Assembly: GCA_028564675.1 (NCBI GenBank)
Contig: JAOVVO010000459.1
Coordinates: forward strand, 1-64,000
Source of the DNA: Onchocerca lupi
Taxonomy: Eukaryota > Nematoda > Chromadorea > Rhabditida > Onchocercidae
Direction of reading: 5' to 3'
DNA length: 64,000 nucleotides
Shown in pieces: positions 48,636-60,884 of the stretch; the stretch's first letter is position 1; every line of letters starts with the position of its first letter. Under the pieces are notes generated by a model. That model was not told the origin of the DNA and made no database searches. It saw only the letters and a program-made list of their open reading frames with translations. A program made the translations under genes and the position numbers.

Positions 48636-51600
48636 ATGTATGCAAGGTATGGATGATTCTGTTGTACAAATTCCTAAAATTCAATCATCTGCTAACTGAT
48701 CCTTATCATCGCACCATTGCTCACATGATTAGTCTTTTCTTGCACTCTGCTTTTTTCTCTCTAATTTCATTCTGCACTCCTGCAAAATAAAAAAGGATGT
48801 GTGAAAATCGAACCAATTTTGGCTGTAAAAAAGTAAGAATATTCATAAAAATTCCATTGTACCCATTTATTTAAATTATCTGACAAAGTTTGTACATTCC
48901 CTAAATTGTTATATTTACTGTATTTCATCAATTATCGATTATCATAAACTCAATGAGGTCTTTGGAAGTATTTCAATCAAAAGAATATGAGATAACAAAA
49001 CTATCATTTCATTTCAGAGAACTCTTCTTAATCAAAAACTAAAATTTCATTAATCTATTTTGGGAAAGAAAAGTGAAAATTACAATTCGCTTATAGACAT
49101 ATATGTAAAATTTATGGAAAACAAAACGAGTTTCTCAGTTGGCATTTCCTCTTCTTGTTTACTTTTTTATATTCTGAGAAATTTCTCATTTTTAACAAAT
49201 TGTTTGATGACTGCAGAAAAAAATCAAACGTAACTTCAAAATTTTTCTCATTTTGTGACTTGATTTCCAATATTTAAACAGTTCTAACTTGTAATTAGCA
49301 GGAAGTTGATCTTGTGATCTATTGTTGATTTTTCTAGTAATCGCTCTTCCTGTCCTGCTGATACACTCAACCCAGTGCTAAATAACTTATCTTGACTGCA
49401 TCGCATGTTACACGGATCATGAAATATATTCATATTTTTGCTGTTTTTCAAACTTCAGTTAATTTACTGTCAATTTTTTGGAGCACATTGCATGCATTCG
49501 CATATCCTTCAGGATAAATGTAGCGATGAAGAATTCTGCATTCTGCATGTTTGCATATTTTCTTCTTTAATGTTAAATTTTTGGTGCTGCAAATGTTTGA
49601 CGCATTCAGCGACGTGAATGCTTAGATTAAATTCGTAAAAATAAGTTATATAATGAAATTGAAATCGATCTGATGGTACATAAGTCATTTTCATTGCTCC
49701 TGTAGAATTGAAGACGACAAAGAGACAGCAGCAACACGTAGGATGACAATCGGCTTTCGACCTTTTCCACTGATGCCACAATCCAATGGAGAGCAGGTAG
49801 CAAATTTTTGAATTAAATTTCGACAATTAATTTTTTTTTTTTGTTAAAAAAAATGCTGAAAAAAATTGAATTAATGTCAAAAATTTATTATTTAAGTTCA
49901 ATATTTCCTTCTTTAAATATCGCTCATAAACTCTTCATTATTTGTCTTAAATCATGCCGGTATTCTTCTATGCTTGCGATAAACAGCAATAATGCAAAAA
50001 AGAATCTTGTTAGTAAGATCAGATCTGTTTACCTTATTTGAATTCGAGTTCTCAATCAATGAAATTTGAAATTACAGTCAGGTTGGCGACAATCACTGGC
50101 GGCTTTGTTGTGCATATTACTATGTTTCACTGTATTGCTTTCTGTATGTTGCATTGGAATATATCTAATCAAGGATAAACCTGTTTACGAAGAATTGATT
50201 GATTATTTGGACAAATCGATTGCAATTAGTAAAATTAATTACAATCAACAACTTGGGTTTTTTGAGCTTGAAGAAAATGAACTACAAACATTGGAACAAC
50301 ATCGAATGGTTTTGTTTGTTCTTTCTGTTCAAACCCACCAACAGATTTACGAAAAAAAAAAACTGAAAAAGAATAGAATCAGTATGGAATTGACATTGAA
50401 TAAATGCTATTGTTGCTATCAGCAGTTATACGGCACGATGATTAGAAAGATTCACTTTAAATTAAACACAAATTGAATGGATATTATAATTATGCTTATA
50501 AATGGAGTAACTTTTTTAGCTTTGCACTGAGAAAAGTTTCGGATTTCTGCTAATAGCAGTATTCTCGTACAAAGAAATGTTTAAAATGCCGAATTTTAAG
50601 CATTTCGATTTCAACAAATTTGTGTCTATTACTTTACTTTTTCCAGTACAAGACTTTACTATGGTCATTTTTATTTGCCGATTTGGGATGCTACTTTTTC
50701 TTGGCCATTTGTATTTTGATATATTTGACTATGGATATAAATAGAGGCAAAGCACATATTGTTTTCTGGGTGAGTCTTCAGAATTTTTCCGGCAGTTATT
50801 TTTATGCCATTTTATATTGAAATATATGTTCGATATATTACCATAGGTTAATCATTAATTATTGAGTTTAATTATTATCAATAATTTAGGATAGCAGATG
50901 TGTAGTAGACTTAGCAGTTCTTGGTGCATCAATATTTCGAAAGCTAAAATCTGCGAATTGCAAGACTAATGACTGAATTTGAAACCATTTTCAGTTATTT
51001 TTTGTGTTAGCAATACTGTACTGTGTAACGGAGGTGCACGCTTTGGCATTTATGATTTTCCCATTTGCATCACTGCTACCAGAGGTCACTGAGAAGTTGC
51101 TGAATCATGCAATACCATATAACCCCGGTGGATTGGTACAGATGGAACAAAGACTCGGATGTATTTTTGATTTAAATCTCTACGCTGCGCAAAAGAGAAA
51201 ACAAAATCCATTGGTAAATTGGTGTCTACATAACCAACTTTATAATTCTCCTTCACGAAATGGTCTTGATTTCAAAAGCATTTATAAATGTTGCGTTGTT
51301 GAGCATTTACTGATGATGCTATCACTAGATGTATAAGAATAAGAAATTTTTGTCGACGAAAGCCAAGTATTTTATATTATAATTATCAAAATCAAATAGT
51401 GTAGACGGAAATTCTATCCGTTAAGAGCTTATCAGAATTGAACATAAAGCGATTTTAAATAACTAAAATATTGGTATTGCAGTGAAAATTAAAATTCAAG
51501 TTCATGTGAATAAAAGGTTATTCTGGCATTTCAGAACACTTGTGATCCGTACATGTCGTCAGCTTTCATAGGTAAAGGTACACTTTGGACACTTTTGGTT

Positions 51601-52618
51601 CTGCGTTTGATACCAGTGGTCATATTTGTAATACTAATTAGCAGAAAGACGATGCTAAGTGAAGCAATGGCATCATTAGGACAACGATTCCGAGCAGCGA
51701 TAAGGTCTAAAAATCCAAGAACCAAGTTAGTTCTTCATTTTATTTCATCATTTCTGATTGAATAAGACTCGAATCCATTATGTATCATCATTTACGTTGT
51801 TTGTCGTTTTATAATGAAATAAAATCTGCATTTCAGGAAAGTAAACTATGGACGGAATTTTACAAATAGTAAAATGACAGGAATAGGTATCCCATCAACA
51901 GCAAGTCCTCGGTGAGTTGAGCTCTTTTTTTTTCTCATGTTGTGAATGAATCCAAGTTTGCATAGGAAATTTCACATTAGAAGTGTTGGATGATTTTAGG
52001 CCCAACGTTGCAACACCACAACCAGCTGTATCATCACCTGTCGATAACAATCATAGCATAAGGTATCACAGTAAAAATAAATATGACGGCATGGTGATAG
52101 CTTATCACGCCTAATGATTGTATTGACGCACTACCATCGTGCAAAATCATCCTCAAATGCTTAAACAACTTCTTCCGATTTCTCAGCTTCATTTGAATAA
52201 CATTTGCTTTGAACATATTATATTATTAACTTGCGAATATTTATTCTGCTCAGAATCATCGGAATGCTTTAGAACTTCACGCTTTATGCTTACATTTCTG
52301 CTATGTTACCTAACCTGATGGAAGTTGTCAATTGCTACATACTCAACACAATTTTAAGACTGGAAATGATACTTTTCATTGCAGTTATAACAACGCCGCA
52401 TTCTTCGCAACATCGGGCGCATCTGGAGTTGGTGGCTTAAATAGCTCAAGAAGTAGCGAAATATCGAGGAGTGATGCTATCGATTTATACAGGTTAAATG
52501 TTATGGATTAAAATACGGAAGAATCTCAGTAAGATTATTTGCAATTGTTTCTTCAGTAATCAAATATAATTTCAGGCCATCGGTGCAAACAAGTAGTAGT
52601 ATAATGTCAGAAGTTTAA
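48636..52618 (+). CDS. Uncharacterised multi-pass membrane protein
   Basis: Exons: 48636-48646 (tentative), 49706-49796, 50078-50308, 50647-50769, 50995-51213, 51535-51725, 51837-51911, 52000-52062, 52385-52492, 52576-52618; about 384 aa. From the second exon on all frames agree and all introns are GT-AG. The first exon (MYA plus a split Arg) is proposed because its phase fits; otherwise translation could begin at the ATG encoding MTIGFRPFPL. Hydrophobic segments are LAALLCILLCFTVLLSVCCIGIYL, LFADLGCYFFLAICILIYL, LFFVLAILYCVTEVHALAFM and LLVLRLIPVVIFVILI, suggesting four membrane spans with an extended segment after the first. The C-terminal third is Ser/Asn/Pro-rich and low in structure (GASGVGGLNSSRSSEISRS). 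I do not recognise the family; it may be nematode-restricted. Confidence 0.72.
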
Positions 52619-53602
52619 CATTAAGTATCAAAAATTTCTCAAATGAAATTACTAATTTCAAGTAGCAGATGAGACTGCGATTACATTTGTGTACTTTTTC
52701 TTGTGAAATGTATTATAGTACAAATTTTATGAAAATCATAACGCAATACCAATGATATGTACTGATTGAGGAGTAATTTGGAAGACATCGCTTTGAGGCC
52801 ATTAACTGTCATCGATTATTCTGATAGATTATCTTCATGTATTTTATCTATTAAATCAAATCTTTAGATTTTATCTATTAAATCAAATCTTTAGATTCAT
52901 AAATTCGCTGATATTTAAGCAAATGCTTAATTTTTTTAAGTCCATTTTGAAAAATATTAAGAATTTGAGACCAAAAAAATTTTGGAGAGTTCCTGTTCAG
53001 AAAATTTAAAGATTTGTAAGTCTTTCATGTAATTAATATCTGTTGAACAATTTCTCAGAGATCTGACATTAATTTTTTACTTCCATTTCATTTTATCTTC
53101 ATGACATTACTATGAGAATGTTTTCCTGACTTAATGAGAGTATTTTTCATACAGATGACTTCGAAATTGTTGATGCCGGTTTAGATGAGGATCGAAGTTA
53201 TCAAGGCATTTCTAAACTTGTACTTTGTTGGTGTTAAATATTTCGAAATGCTACTTTGACCGCTTGCTGTTGTTTTCATTAAATGTCTTCAAAATGTTTT
53301 ATATCAATCGCTTATATTTTTTCACTGCAAATGTCAACATCTGAAAATAATCTGTGTTCAGCAATAGAAGACATAACCCATACAACGTTAAAAAAGTGCA
53401 ATTTATATATAGAATTTTCCTCGTCCCAAACGATTAAACATTGATTGATTTCATACGTCCATACTTTTCATGCTTTGTACAGTAATCGTTTCGAAGCATA
53501 GAAGCACGGAGAGACGAAATTTAGAGATTGAATGTCAAATATGAACCGCAACTATATATGTATAGATTAGATTCCGGAGGGAGCACACCTCCTAACCGTA
53601 AA
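52619..53602. other. Intergenic region with a short tandem duplication
   Basis: The region between convergent genes holds both 3' UTRs. Apart from the exact 27-bp tandem duplication at 52841-52894 I see only AT-rich sequence and no exon. Confidence 0.55.
52841..52894. repeat. Exact 27-bp tandem duplication
   Basis: 52841-52867 is repeated without mismatch at 52868-52894. It lies about 220 bp after the stop codon of the membrane-protein gene, possibly in its 3' UTR. Confidence 0.92.
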
Positions 53603-53909
53603 TCAGCTGTATGCCAGAAAGACTGCTTCTTTTCCTACTGAAAATGACTTTGAATCTCCTTGATCCATTCCTGATAGTTCACAGTGTGAAATTCTAAATC
53701 ATTGCTATGCTCTTACTTCCTAGGTTAGAATTTACATCATTCAGGTCCTTCGGGTTACCGGTTTTTTCCACATAATGTCTGGATTTGGCTTGTTGGAACA
53801 AAAATTCATCTGATTCAAATTGAACTTCTGAATATGTAAGAGCTTGAGGAATGATAAGACTGTCTAAAGATGATGTGAATTTGCTTTTCATATGAAATGG
53901 TCGGTGCAT
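53603..53909 (-). CDS. Small protein of unknown function, 86 aa
   Basis: Two exons, 53909-53717 and 53670-53603, joined by a 46-nt intron with a strong donor (GTAAGA) and a CTATCAG acceptor. The join keeps frame and gives 86 aa ending VGKEAVFLAYS. Without splicing the same ATG gives 71 aa ending SKSIAMI. The product is hydrophilic, with HMKSKFTSSLDSLIIPQAL and EVQFESDEFLFQQAKSRHY, and no signal peptide. An in-frame stop lies shortly upstream of the ATG. The intron is shorter than others here (the next smallest is 73 nt). It sits 480 bp downstream of the PUF gene on the same strand, so it could also be an alternative 3' end of that transcript. I do not recognise it. Confidence 0.45.
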
Positions 53910-54392
53910 AGAATATTTATTAAATTTTGTATTTTAACATGATAATAAAAAAGCGATAACAATCACTTAAACATAATATACACAGAATACAAAAGAAATT
54001 TTCAATTTAAATGTTTCAACAATTAAATTTATCAGAAGTACACAACGTAGCACAGAATAATGGTTTCCATTCTAATATATCTGAGAATTAATTCTCAAGG
54101 AATAAGAAAGTAGTAAATGACTGCTGATAAATGATTCAAAAAGAGAAAATTTGCAGCAACTGAAGTATTCAACTGATCTTTAAAAGAAATTCAGGGTCTC
54201 TAACAAAAAATAGTTCATCAGACAAACTGTAATCATTGTATTTAATTTAGGGAAAAGACATAGCATAACCACTGCTGAATATCTGAATAGATCAATAAAA
54301 GCAATGAAGGAAGAAATTAATTTTCGGAAAAAAGCTAAAATATTCACAGAATACTTATATCAACATTTACAATAGCCTTTACTGCATTTCTT
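53910..54392. other. Spacer downstream of the PUF gene
   Basis: AT-rich, about 480 bp, expected to contain the PUF 3' UTR. No exon or repeat seen. Confidence 0.55.
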
Positions 54393-57300
54393 TTAACGGA
54401 ATTTTTTTGGAACAATCGAAGACTCGAGGACGGGACTAAAATTTTCATCCTGATTCATGTTTTTATCGTTCGAGATTGCCTGCAATTTAATAAAAAAAGC
54501 GATCAAAATCCCGATAATAATTTAAAGTATTTAAAACACATGAAAAAATAACCGCGCTCAACTTCTCCAGAATCCTTTTTCCTGATGAATATTTCATGAG
54601 CTTGTGTTGACTTCTAATAATTCGATCCGCCAATCGATTAAACCAGGAATTATTGTCACATTTTTTTCCCCTTGTTTCAACAGCTATCTCTAGCATTGTC
54701 TGTACAACATAATTGCCAAATTGATCAAAAAGCAGAACATCTAGAGCATCATGTCCTTTTCTGAAAATCAGGAAACATTAAAAACAATTATTCCAAATTG
54801 GTTTAAATGACTAGGTTTACAAGAAAACAATTCACAATACTGCATAATGGCTAAAAAAATACGTGTCACATTCGTAACCGTCAAAAATTTCGTTCATCAT
54901 TGCATGAAGAAGCTTGGGTGGAGCATGCTTCAATGCTTTTTCAACAACGTGTGAAGCATACTTTTCTTGCGACATTGATAATAAATTGTTCCTGGAAATG
55001 ACTTGTTAAATAGTCGAACTTGAATACATAAAAAAAGTAAAAACTGTTAGTCTCAGAACTTCATAAGGATTCTAGGAAATAATTCAGCATGTATGACTAT
55101 TTAACTTACGAATAAAGAGGACAAAAAATAAGTTCTTGAAATCCTGTTTACAAGTAAATACGGACATTATAAAATGGTTGTCAGTAACTTACAGAAGTTC
55201 GCTTATTATCGTATTGCGATGTATTTCTAATGTATTCGACGCTATGATATGCTGAATGACATAATTTGCATACTGATGGGTTGAATAAGACCAGCAATTT
55301 TTCAAAAGCATAGAAACAAGTTGCTCGAGAAGCGAGGCAGCAGGTCCGGAATTTTTCGCAACTTCCTCTTCCAATTTCTACAAAATCGGCGTACAATATA
55401 GGAAAAATCCGGACACTGTAAAATATATGACGCGACATTGTCCTAGTTAACACATTTGCTGAAGTGCACTTTTCTTCGTTCACTATCTGTTTCTTTGCAC
55501 ATTCCACTAACTAATTTCACTAGCCACAAAGTTACTAATGATTAATAAAAATGAAAAGAACTGCAAGAAATCGTATACTGGTAAAAGAACTGTCAAGTAT
55601 CTCAGGTACTAAAAGATTAAAAAATACTGTCAAAAGCATCATATAGTCAGCAGCGGAAACTTTGACTCACTACTCAAGAATGAGGATTACGGTGAGGACA
55701 AGAGATCCCAAAAATATCGAAGTTACAATAATTGATTACTGTCCCTTAATGCCAAAGTTTAAAAAGTTTACTTCAACTGATAGCTGAATAACTCGGCATC
55801 CATATCTGTCCTTCACAACTTCACTCAGAATATCCGCTGATGCCAGATATTTACTAACAATGCCACTGTATCCACCGAAAGGAACGCATAAAAATATTTT
55901 CTGAAAAAACTTTATCTCTTCAGAAATCGGATCACTAATCGTTGCATGGAAATGGCGACCATTATCAGAAAGTATTTTCTTGAATCACGTGCAAAATTAT
56001 ATTATAACTAACATTAAAAATTCTTTTATTCAGTATCATCTAAAACCTGAATAACATGGTTCCCGTGCTGGTGCAATGACAGATCCTTCTCAGTTCCGTC
56101 CAGTTTGTCTATAAGTGACAAACAATTCGCAACATCGAAACATTCGAAAGCTTTTTGCACTACACGACATGAGTAACGACCGCGACAGAATGTTACCAAA
56201 TTTGTTTCAAGAAGTGAACAAATAGTCTTCTGCTCATTACTTGGTGAGTTTTCCATCAGTTTCTAAAATATATGCATTCAATCCAAATAATAAGCAAGCT
56301 TAAGTTCAGCAAAGAAGCCTAAGAACTCCGCTTCTTTTCTAATTGATTTTGATAAATTGGAAACAAATGAGCAGAAAGTAAACTTATCTGGAGAAAGAAA
56401 TTGGCAAAGATATCATCACACAGTCTGACAAAGACGTCTATCTTCAGAAAATAATCGGTGATTTTCTGCCGAATATATGCATCTCCATCAGCAAAAATTT
56501 TTTGCAAGAAGCTAAAAAAATGAACAGTCAGAATTCATTCAGATGTTTTTGTAGTTAGAGAAAACCAAAACAAGCAAAATACCTTCAAACAAATTAAATA
56601 AAATCCAAAAAAATCCACCTTTAAACAAATTAAATCACAGTTTAAGCATAAGAGAATAGCGCAGTGGTGAAATTTATCATTACTGCTAGCATTACAAACC
56701 TCTAGTCTTGCTGCAAATTCAGCAAATATCAAAAATTGAAAGCGATGTTAGTGATAATTTAAAAGATCTCTCTCCTTTATAATACTTTATAGTACAAAGC
56801 ATAGCATGCATTTTATATCTTTTCCTTCACAATGCACTTCTTCATTTCCATAATGAATCCTAAGTTCCACTCCAAATTGTAGAATTAATAGATGGAGACT
56901 TCTCTTTTACCATATTGATGGATTGATATTATCCAAGATTATATTGCAAATCGTAATAATATGTTTTCTCATTTTCTACATTTTGCTTTTAAGAGGCTAT
57001 CCAAGTTTAAATTTTGTGTCAAGTTTATGTACTAAGCTATATTGGTGTAAAAAAAGCAAAATTTCCAAATTTCAAAAATTCTAGGAAAGAAAAAAAACCG
57101 TGAGCCATGCTTATCGATTGCATAAACATCGATTCTCCCGATTTCAATCAAATGTTCGATGAATGCTGTTGCCATAAATATATCATCGGATGTTGGAAAC
57201 GGCAACAAATTAACGCTAAAATCGCATATCTTTGCTTTTCAACCAAGACCAATGCTCCCCCAATGAAGTTTTTATCAATAAAATTGACATAAAAATGACA

Positions 57301-58080
57301 ATGACATTCCAACTAATCTTGCATCTGAATTTATGAACCTTAACTCATGTATTTTCAGACAAAAAGTGCTTCCGTAGTAGATTTCTGATGGTACCAAATT
57401 AATCAAAGAGAGGCTAAAAAAACATAAACTATATCTTTATAAGTTTGATTTCGTTGGTATGGTTTCCTAATTACCAATTAGAATTTTCAAGGCAAGCTAA
57501 CTAGGATGAATATCATTTATAGATAAAGTGGACATTTACATAATATATAAAAAGTTCCATGAAATATAGCGGAACATACTCAATATAATTATCGAGACCA
57601 TGCACAGCTGTTAATGGTTGAGACGAATTAGAAACTGGAACAATACAAGGAGGCACTGCATGATACAATACCTTAAATTGTAATGCTCAACGTAAAATTA
57701 AAAGATTTTAATCTCTGATTTTGAAAAATTTTCGTGAACATCTAAAATTGGATTAGTTACCGTATCTCCACTTACGGAGTTTGGCGAAATTTGTTGTTGC
57801 GGATTTGGTTCAAGCACTGAAGTAGCGACATGAGTTATTTGCAATTCAGGATTAAGACGAACTGAAAAATCAACTGTTTGAAAACGAGACCTAATACATC
57901 AGTAGTGAGATATTTCAATTTTTACAGTTTAAATCCAAATCTCGAGAATTTTCAAGCATGAATGATTCTACCTGTATAACCATAGCGAGGAAAATTCATT
58001 GCTTCGACGTGCCATGTTGGTGCACGAAGAAATTGTGCAATTGTTGCTGCTTGATTAAGTATGCTTATAGCTTCCAACAT
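54393..58080 (-). CDS. PUF (Pumilio-family) RNA-binding protein
   Basis: Exons in transcription order: 58080-57972, 57861-57761, 57671-57580, 57215-57099, 56511-56388, 56262-56047, 55900-55772, 55377-55193, 54991-54863, 54760-54553, 54479-54393; 498 aa. PUF proteins bind UGU-containing 3' UTR elements in the cytoplasm and repress translation or trigger deadenylation. Eight repeats are visible by their RNA-recognition helices: R1 DKHGSRFLQK, R2 FANFFLQKLM, R3 GRYSCRVVQKA, R4 HQHGNHVIQK, R5 DRYGCRVIQ, R6 HQYANYVIQ, R7 EKYASHVVEKA, R8 DQFGNYVVQTM. About 125 residues of Gln/Asn/Pro-containing sequence precede them. One intron (56387-56263) starts ATAAGT although frame and homology place the junction exactly there. 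Subfamily (PUM, PUF-8 or FBF type) cannot be decided by eye. Confidence 0.92.
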
Positions 58081-58100
58081 TTACGTACGTATTTTTTGCG

Positions 58101-58102
58101 CT
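58101..58102 (-). promoter_or_regulatory. Putative SL trans-splice acceptor of the PUF gene
   Basis: On the minus strand ACGAATTTCAG ends here, 20 nt upstream of the PUF start codon. Spliced-leader addition at this site is likely for a nematode mRNA; it could instead be a 5' UTR intron end. Confidence 0.45.
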
Positions 58103-59110
58103 GAAATTCGTAATATTTTTAGCGTTTAATTTGTAAATAGCTCTTTGGAATTTCATTTTAATTTCCTCTTTATGTCACGTTTATTCATATAGATTTGTCC
58201 ATGACCCAAGTTTATCCAGTTACCTTCTAACTTTTTGCAGTTCTTTTTTTTTTTTTAAACTAAACTACGAAAAGTTAGAAGCAATTGGATAATGTTAAAA
58301 TGTTTAGCTTGCTTTTACGGTAATTGAATAGAGTAATTAAGAAGAAGAGGGCAACATATGAAGTCATTTGGAGGAATTTTCCCATTTCAATCTCACTTTT
58401 GTTTGTTTACTTCTTCAAACTTAAGGTCGAGAAAAAAGTGAGAAAATCCATTTCTCAAACGGAAGAACGGACGAAGAGAAGTCTGGAAGCTGGCTGAAAC
58501 GTCGATCGCTGAATAACCAAAGAACGGAACAAAACAGGCATCAGATGAGGGAATGTCTGTCTGCACGGGGAAAGGACATCTTTCGTCCCTCGTCAGAATC
58601 CCCCCCATCTTACATCAATGCCCCTACCTTAAATTATTAATTCGTGCGAAATTACATGCCTCTCAGTGCAATCACGATTTGAAAATTGCACGTAAATTTT
58701 TGAGAGAATTTTCCGCGCTTTATTCTGCACCTCTCATGAGCGGGTGTACTGTACTCATTTCAAATGGAAATTTGTTTTTGCGGAAGGAATACTGTAGGAT
58801 ATCGTAGAACAGATCCTTGATTATACTCTGAAATAGCTGTGCATGAAGCAATGGAAATGAGGATTACATTGATTGTTCGACTTGCAATGAATTCACTTTA
58901 GTTTCAATTTATTGCTTTTTGGAATTGCAGTTTTGAGAGCAGCAGAGAAATAGTGGATCCTTTCCCAGATCTATTTATTGTATCTTTTGGTGTATTTGTT
59001 ATATTAAATAATTTTCAGTTTATTATTTATTATATTTATTGTAATTTTTATTGATTGTGTTTATTTCTTCTTTTTATTCATTGCTAATCTCTTTATTGCA
59101 TTTTTTTTAG

Positions 59111-59260
59111 CTATCGGAGCCATTGTCTTAATCGAAATTCTGTTACTGATGCAACAGAAGTGTTTTCAACTTCAGATTTGCCAGCACTGGAAAGGGATCG
59201 CGATGGCTGTGGTCGCTTTGATCACTTATGACTTTCCTACTTTCGACCCAACAGCTTCAG
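59111..59260 (+). other. Exon-like segment with good splice sites
   Basis: The segment follows TTTTTTTTAG and ends CTTCAG before GTGAGT, and is less AT-rich than its neighbours. One frame is open through the donor and hydrophobic at first (IGAIVLIEILLLM). Another reads LNRNSVTDATEVFSTSDLPA and stops at a TGA inside the segment. It may be a coding or 5' UTR exon of the downstream transferase or of an unannotated gene. Confidence 0.3.
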
Positions 59261-60804
59261 GTGAGTATTTGCCAATTGAGTGAACCTGAAATGTCACCCA
59301 AATCACAATGTTATCGTTGTGAATATAGAAATACATTCATGTATGTGTGTATGTGTATGTGTGCATATGTGTATATGTATGTCTTTGTTGATCACGACTT
59401 TCATTAGTTTGTCGCTGTGATCGGTTGATGGCTCTCTTTGGTTGTTATTTCAAAGCATTTCAACAACTTTTCCTACCTTTTACACCGTCATTACCAATTG
59501 TGTGTCGTCAAATGGCAGCCTGATGCTGCGAAAGAAAGCGGTTGCACATTGATGATTTTGTCCTCCTTTTCGACTGAACTGCCAACCATTGCCATCAAAA
59601 ATCATTTTCACAGAGTTCATTTCCTGTTTTCCTCCTTTATCCACCACTCCATTCGGGTTATTGTCTCACACGGATTTATAATTTAGTAGTTGGATTTTAG
59701 TTCGTCTTAATTTTGAAGTTTTCTCATTATTGTATTCATTCATCACTTGATGACACAGTCCTGTAAATACTTAGATTAATTTGTTAGTGACTAATCAGGT
59801 CGCGAGGAGAAATGATTCCTATTCATTTGATTTGCAGTGTTGGAATTTCTGTTAATGGGGAACTATCAATTTGGTTCAGATAGAAATATAAACTATGTTT
59901 AACATTGATTTTTAAAATGATTTTAAAGACTTTAGAAAATATTCGCAGCAAATTTTCATTCAGAGGAAGCACTTTCAGTTATGTAAGAAAAGAAACCTTT
60001 TCATCAAATAATAAAGTAAGAAAATTATGTAGAAGAATACTCTTCGTAATTTTTAAGACACTTCGCATGTCATTAGCAAAATTTTTTATGCAGTTCCATC
60101 CCGAAAATTCTTCATAGACTACTGTACAGTATAAAACTGTTTTAGTGTCACTAAATAGCTTTTTGTGCAATGTGTCGTTGATTGCTTACGTGACTTCACA
60201 TTTGACTTCAGTATGATGTAAAATGATAATATTAGAGAGATAATAATAATCAGCAAACATCATTTAATGCATTTTGTAGGGCATCTCAACACACTTTTTT
60301 TTTTTCTTTTTTGATATTTGAGGTGACTAAATATTATGCACACTTCATGCCAATATGCTTATGTTTCAGGAACCATATTGTCAGTAATTACCAAATTATT
60401 CTTGACAATTAAATGTTATCAAGTAATGGAACAATTCAAGCTAGATTTCTAAGATTTTTTTACGAAGGAATTTTTCTATTGAAAACATTTCTATTTTTGC
60501 AAAATTGCATTAAAGTTGCTTTTATGAGATATGTTCGTTCATTTATGCTTCAAATGTACAATGAAGTAAGTATTTATCTTATGCAAACATTTGGAAACCT
60601 GCTCTATTTGCGTTTAGGATAAATATGTTTCATCATACTTGATTGTGGTTTTAGTGTGTGATCGCCTCGTAGTTACAAGCATTGAGAATATGATTATTGT
60701 TTGTGTTAAAAGTTCATTCTCGCCATGACATGGTTTTCCTGTAATTCTTTTTGACCTTTTTAATCTTCTATGTTAAGCAATTCAGATTTCAATAACCTAA
60801 GAAT

Positions 60805-60807
<3 letters not shown>

Positions 60808-60884
<77 letters not shown>
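60808..60884. repeat. Compound microsatellite (TA)n(GATA)n
   Basis: About 20 TA units (60808-60848) run straight into nine GATA units (60849-60884). Such loci are usually length-polymorphic. Confidence 0.97.

Noticed and set aside
56696..56710. 15-nt PUF microexon joining repeat 1
   Set aside because: It fits phase and gives a TRGFFLQ-like join, but the 57215-57099 exon fits the same phases and supplies the true repeat 1 motif DKHGSRFLQ.
58393..58807. Overlapping plus and minus frames (84 and 71 codons)
   Set aside because: They overlap each other on opposite strands in a less AT-rich block; neither joins to the PUF or transferase genes or shows a known motif.
59905..60622. Two plus-strand frames of about 70 codons
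   Set aside because: Basic or hydrophobic AT-driven composition, no splice support and no link to the transferase exons.
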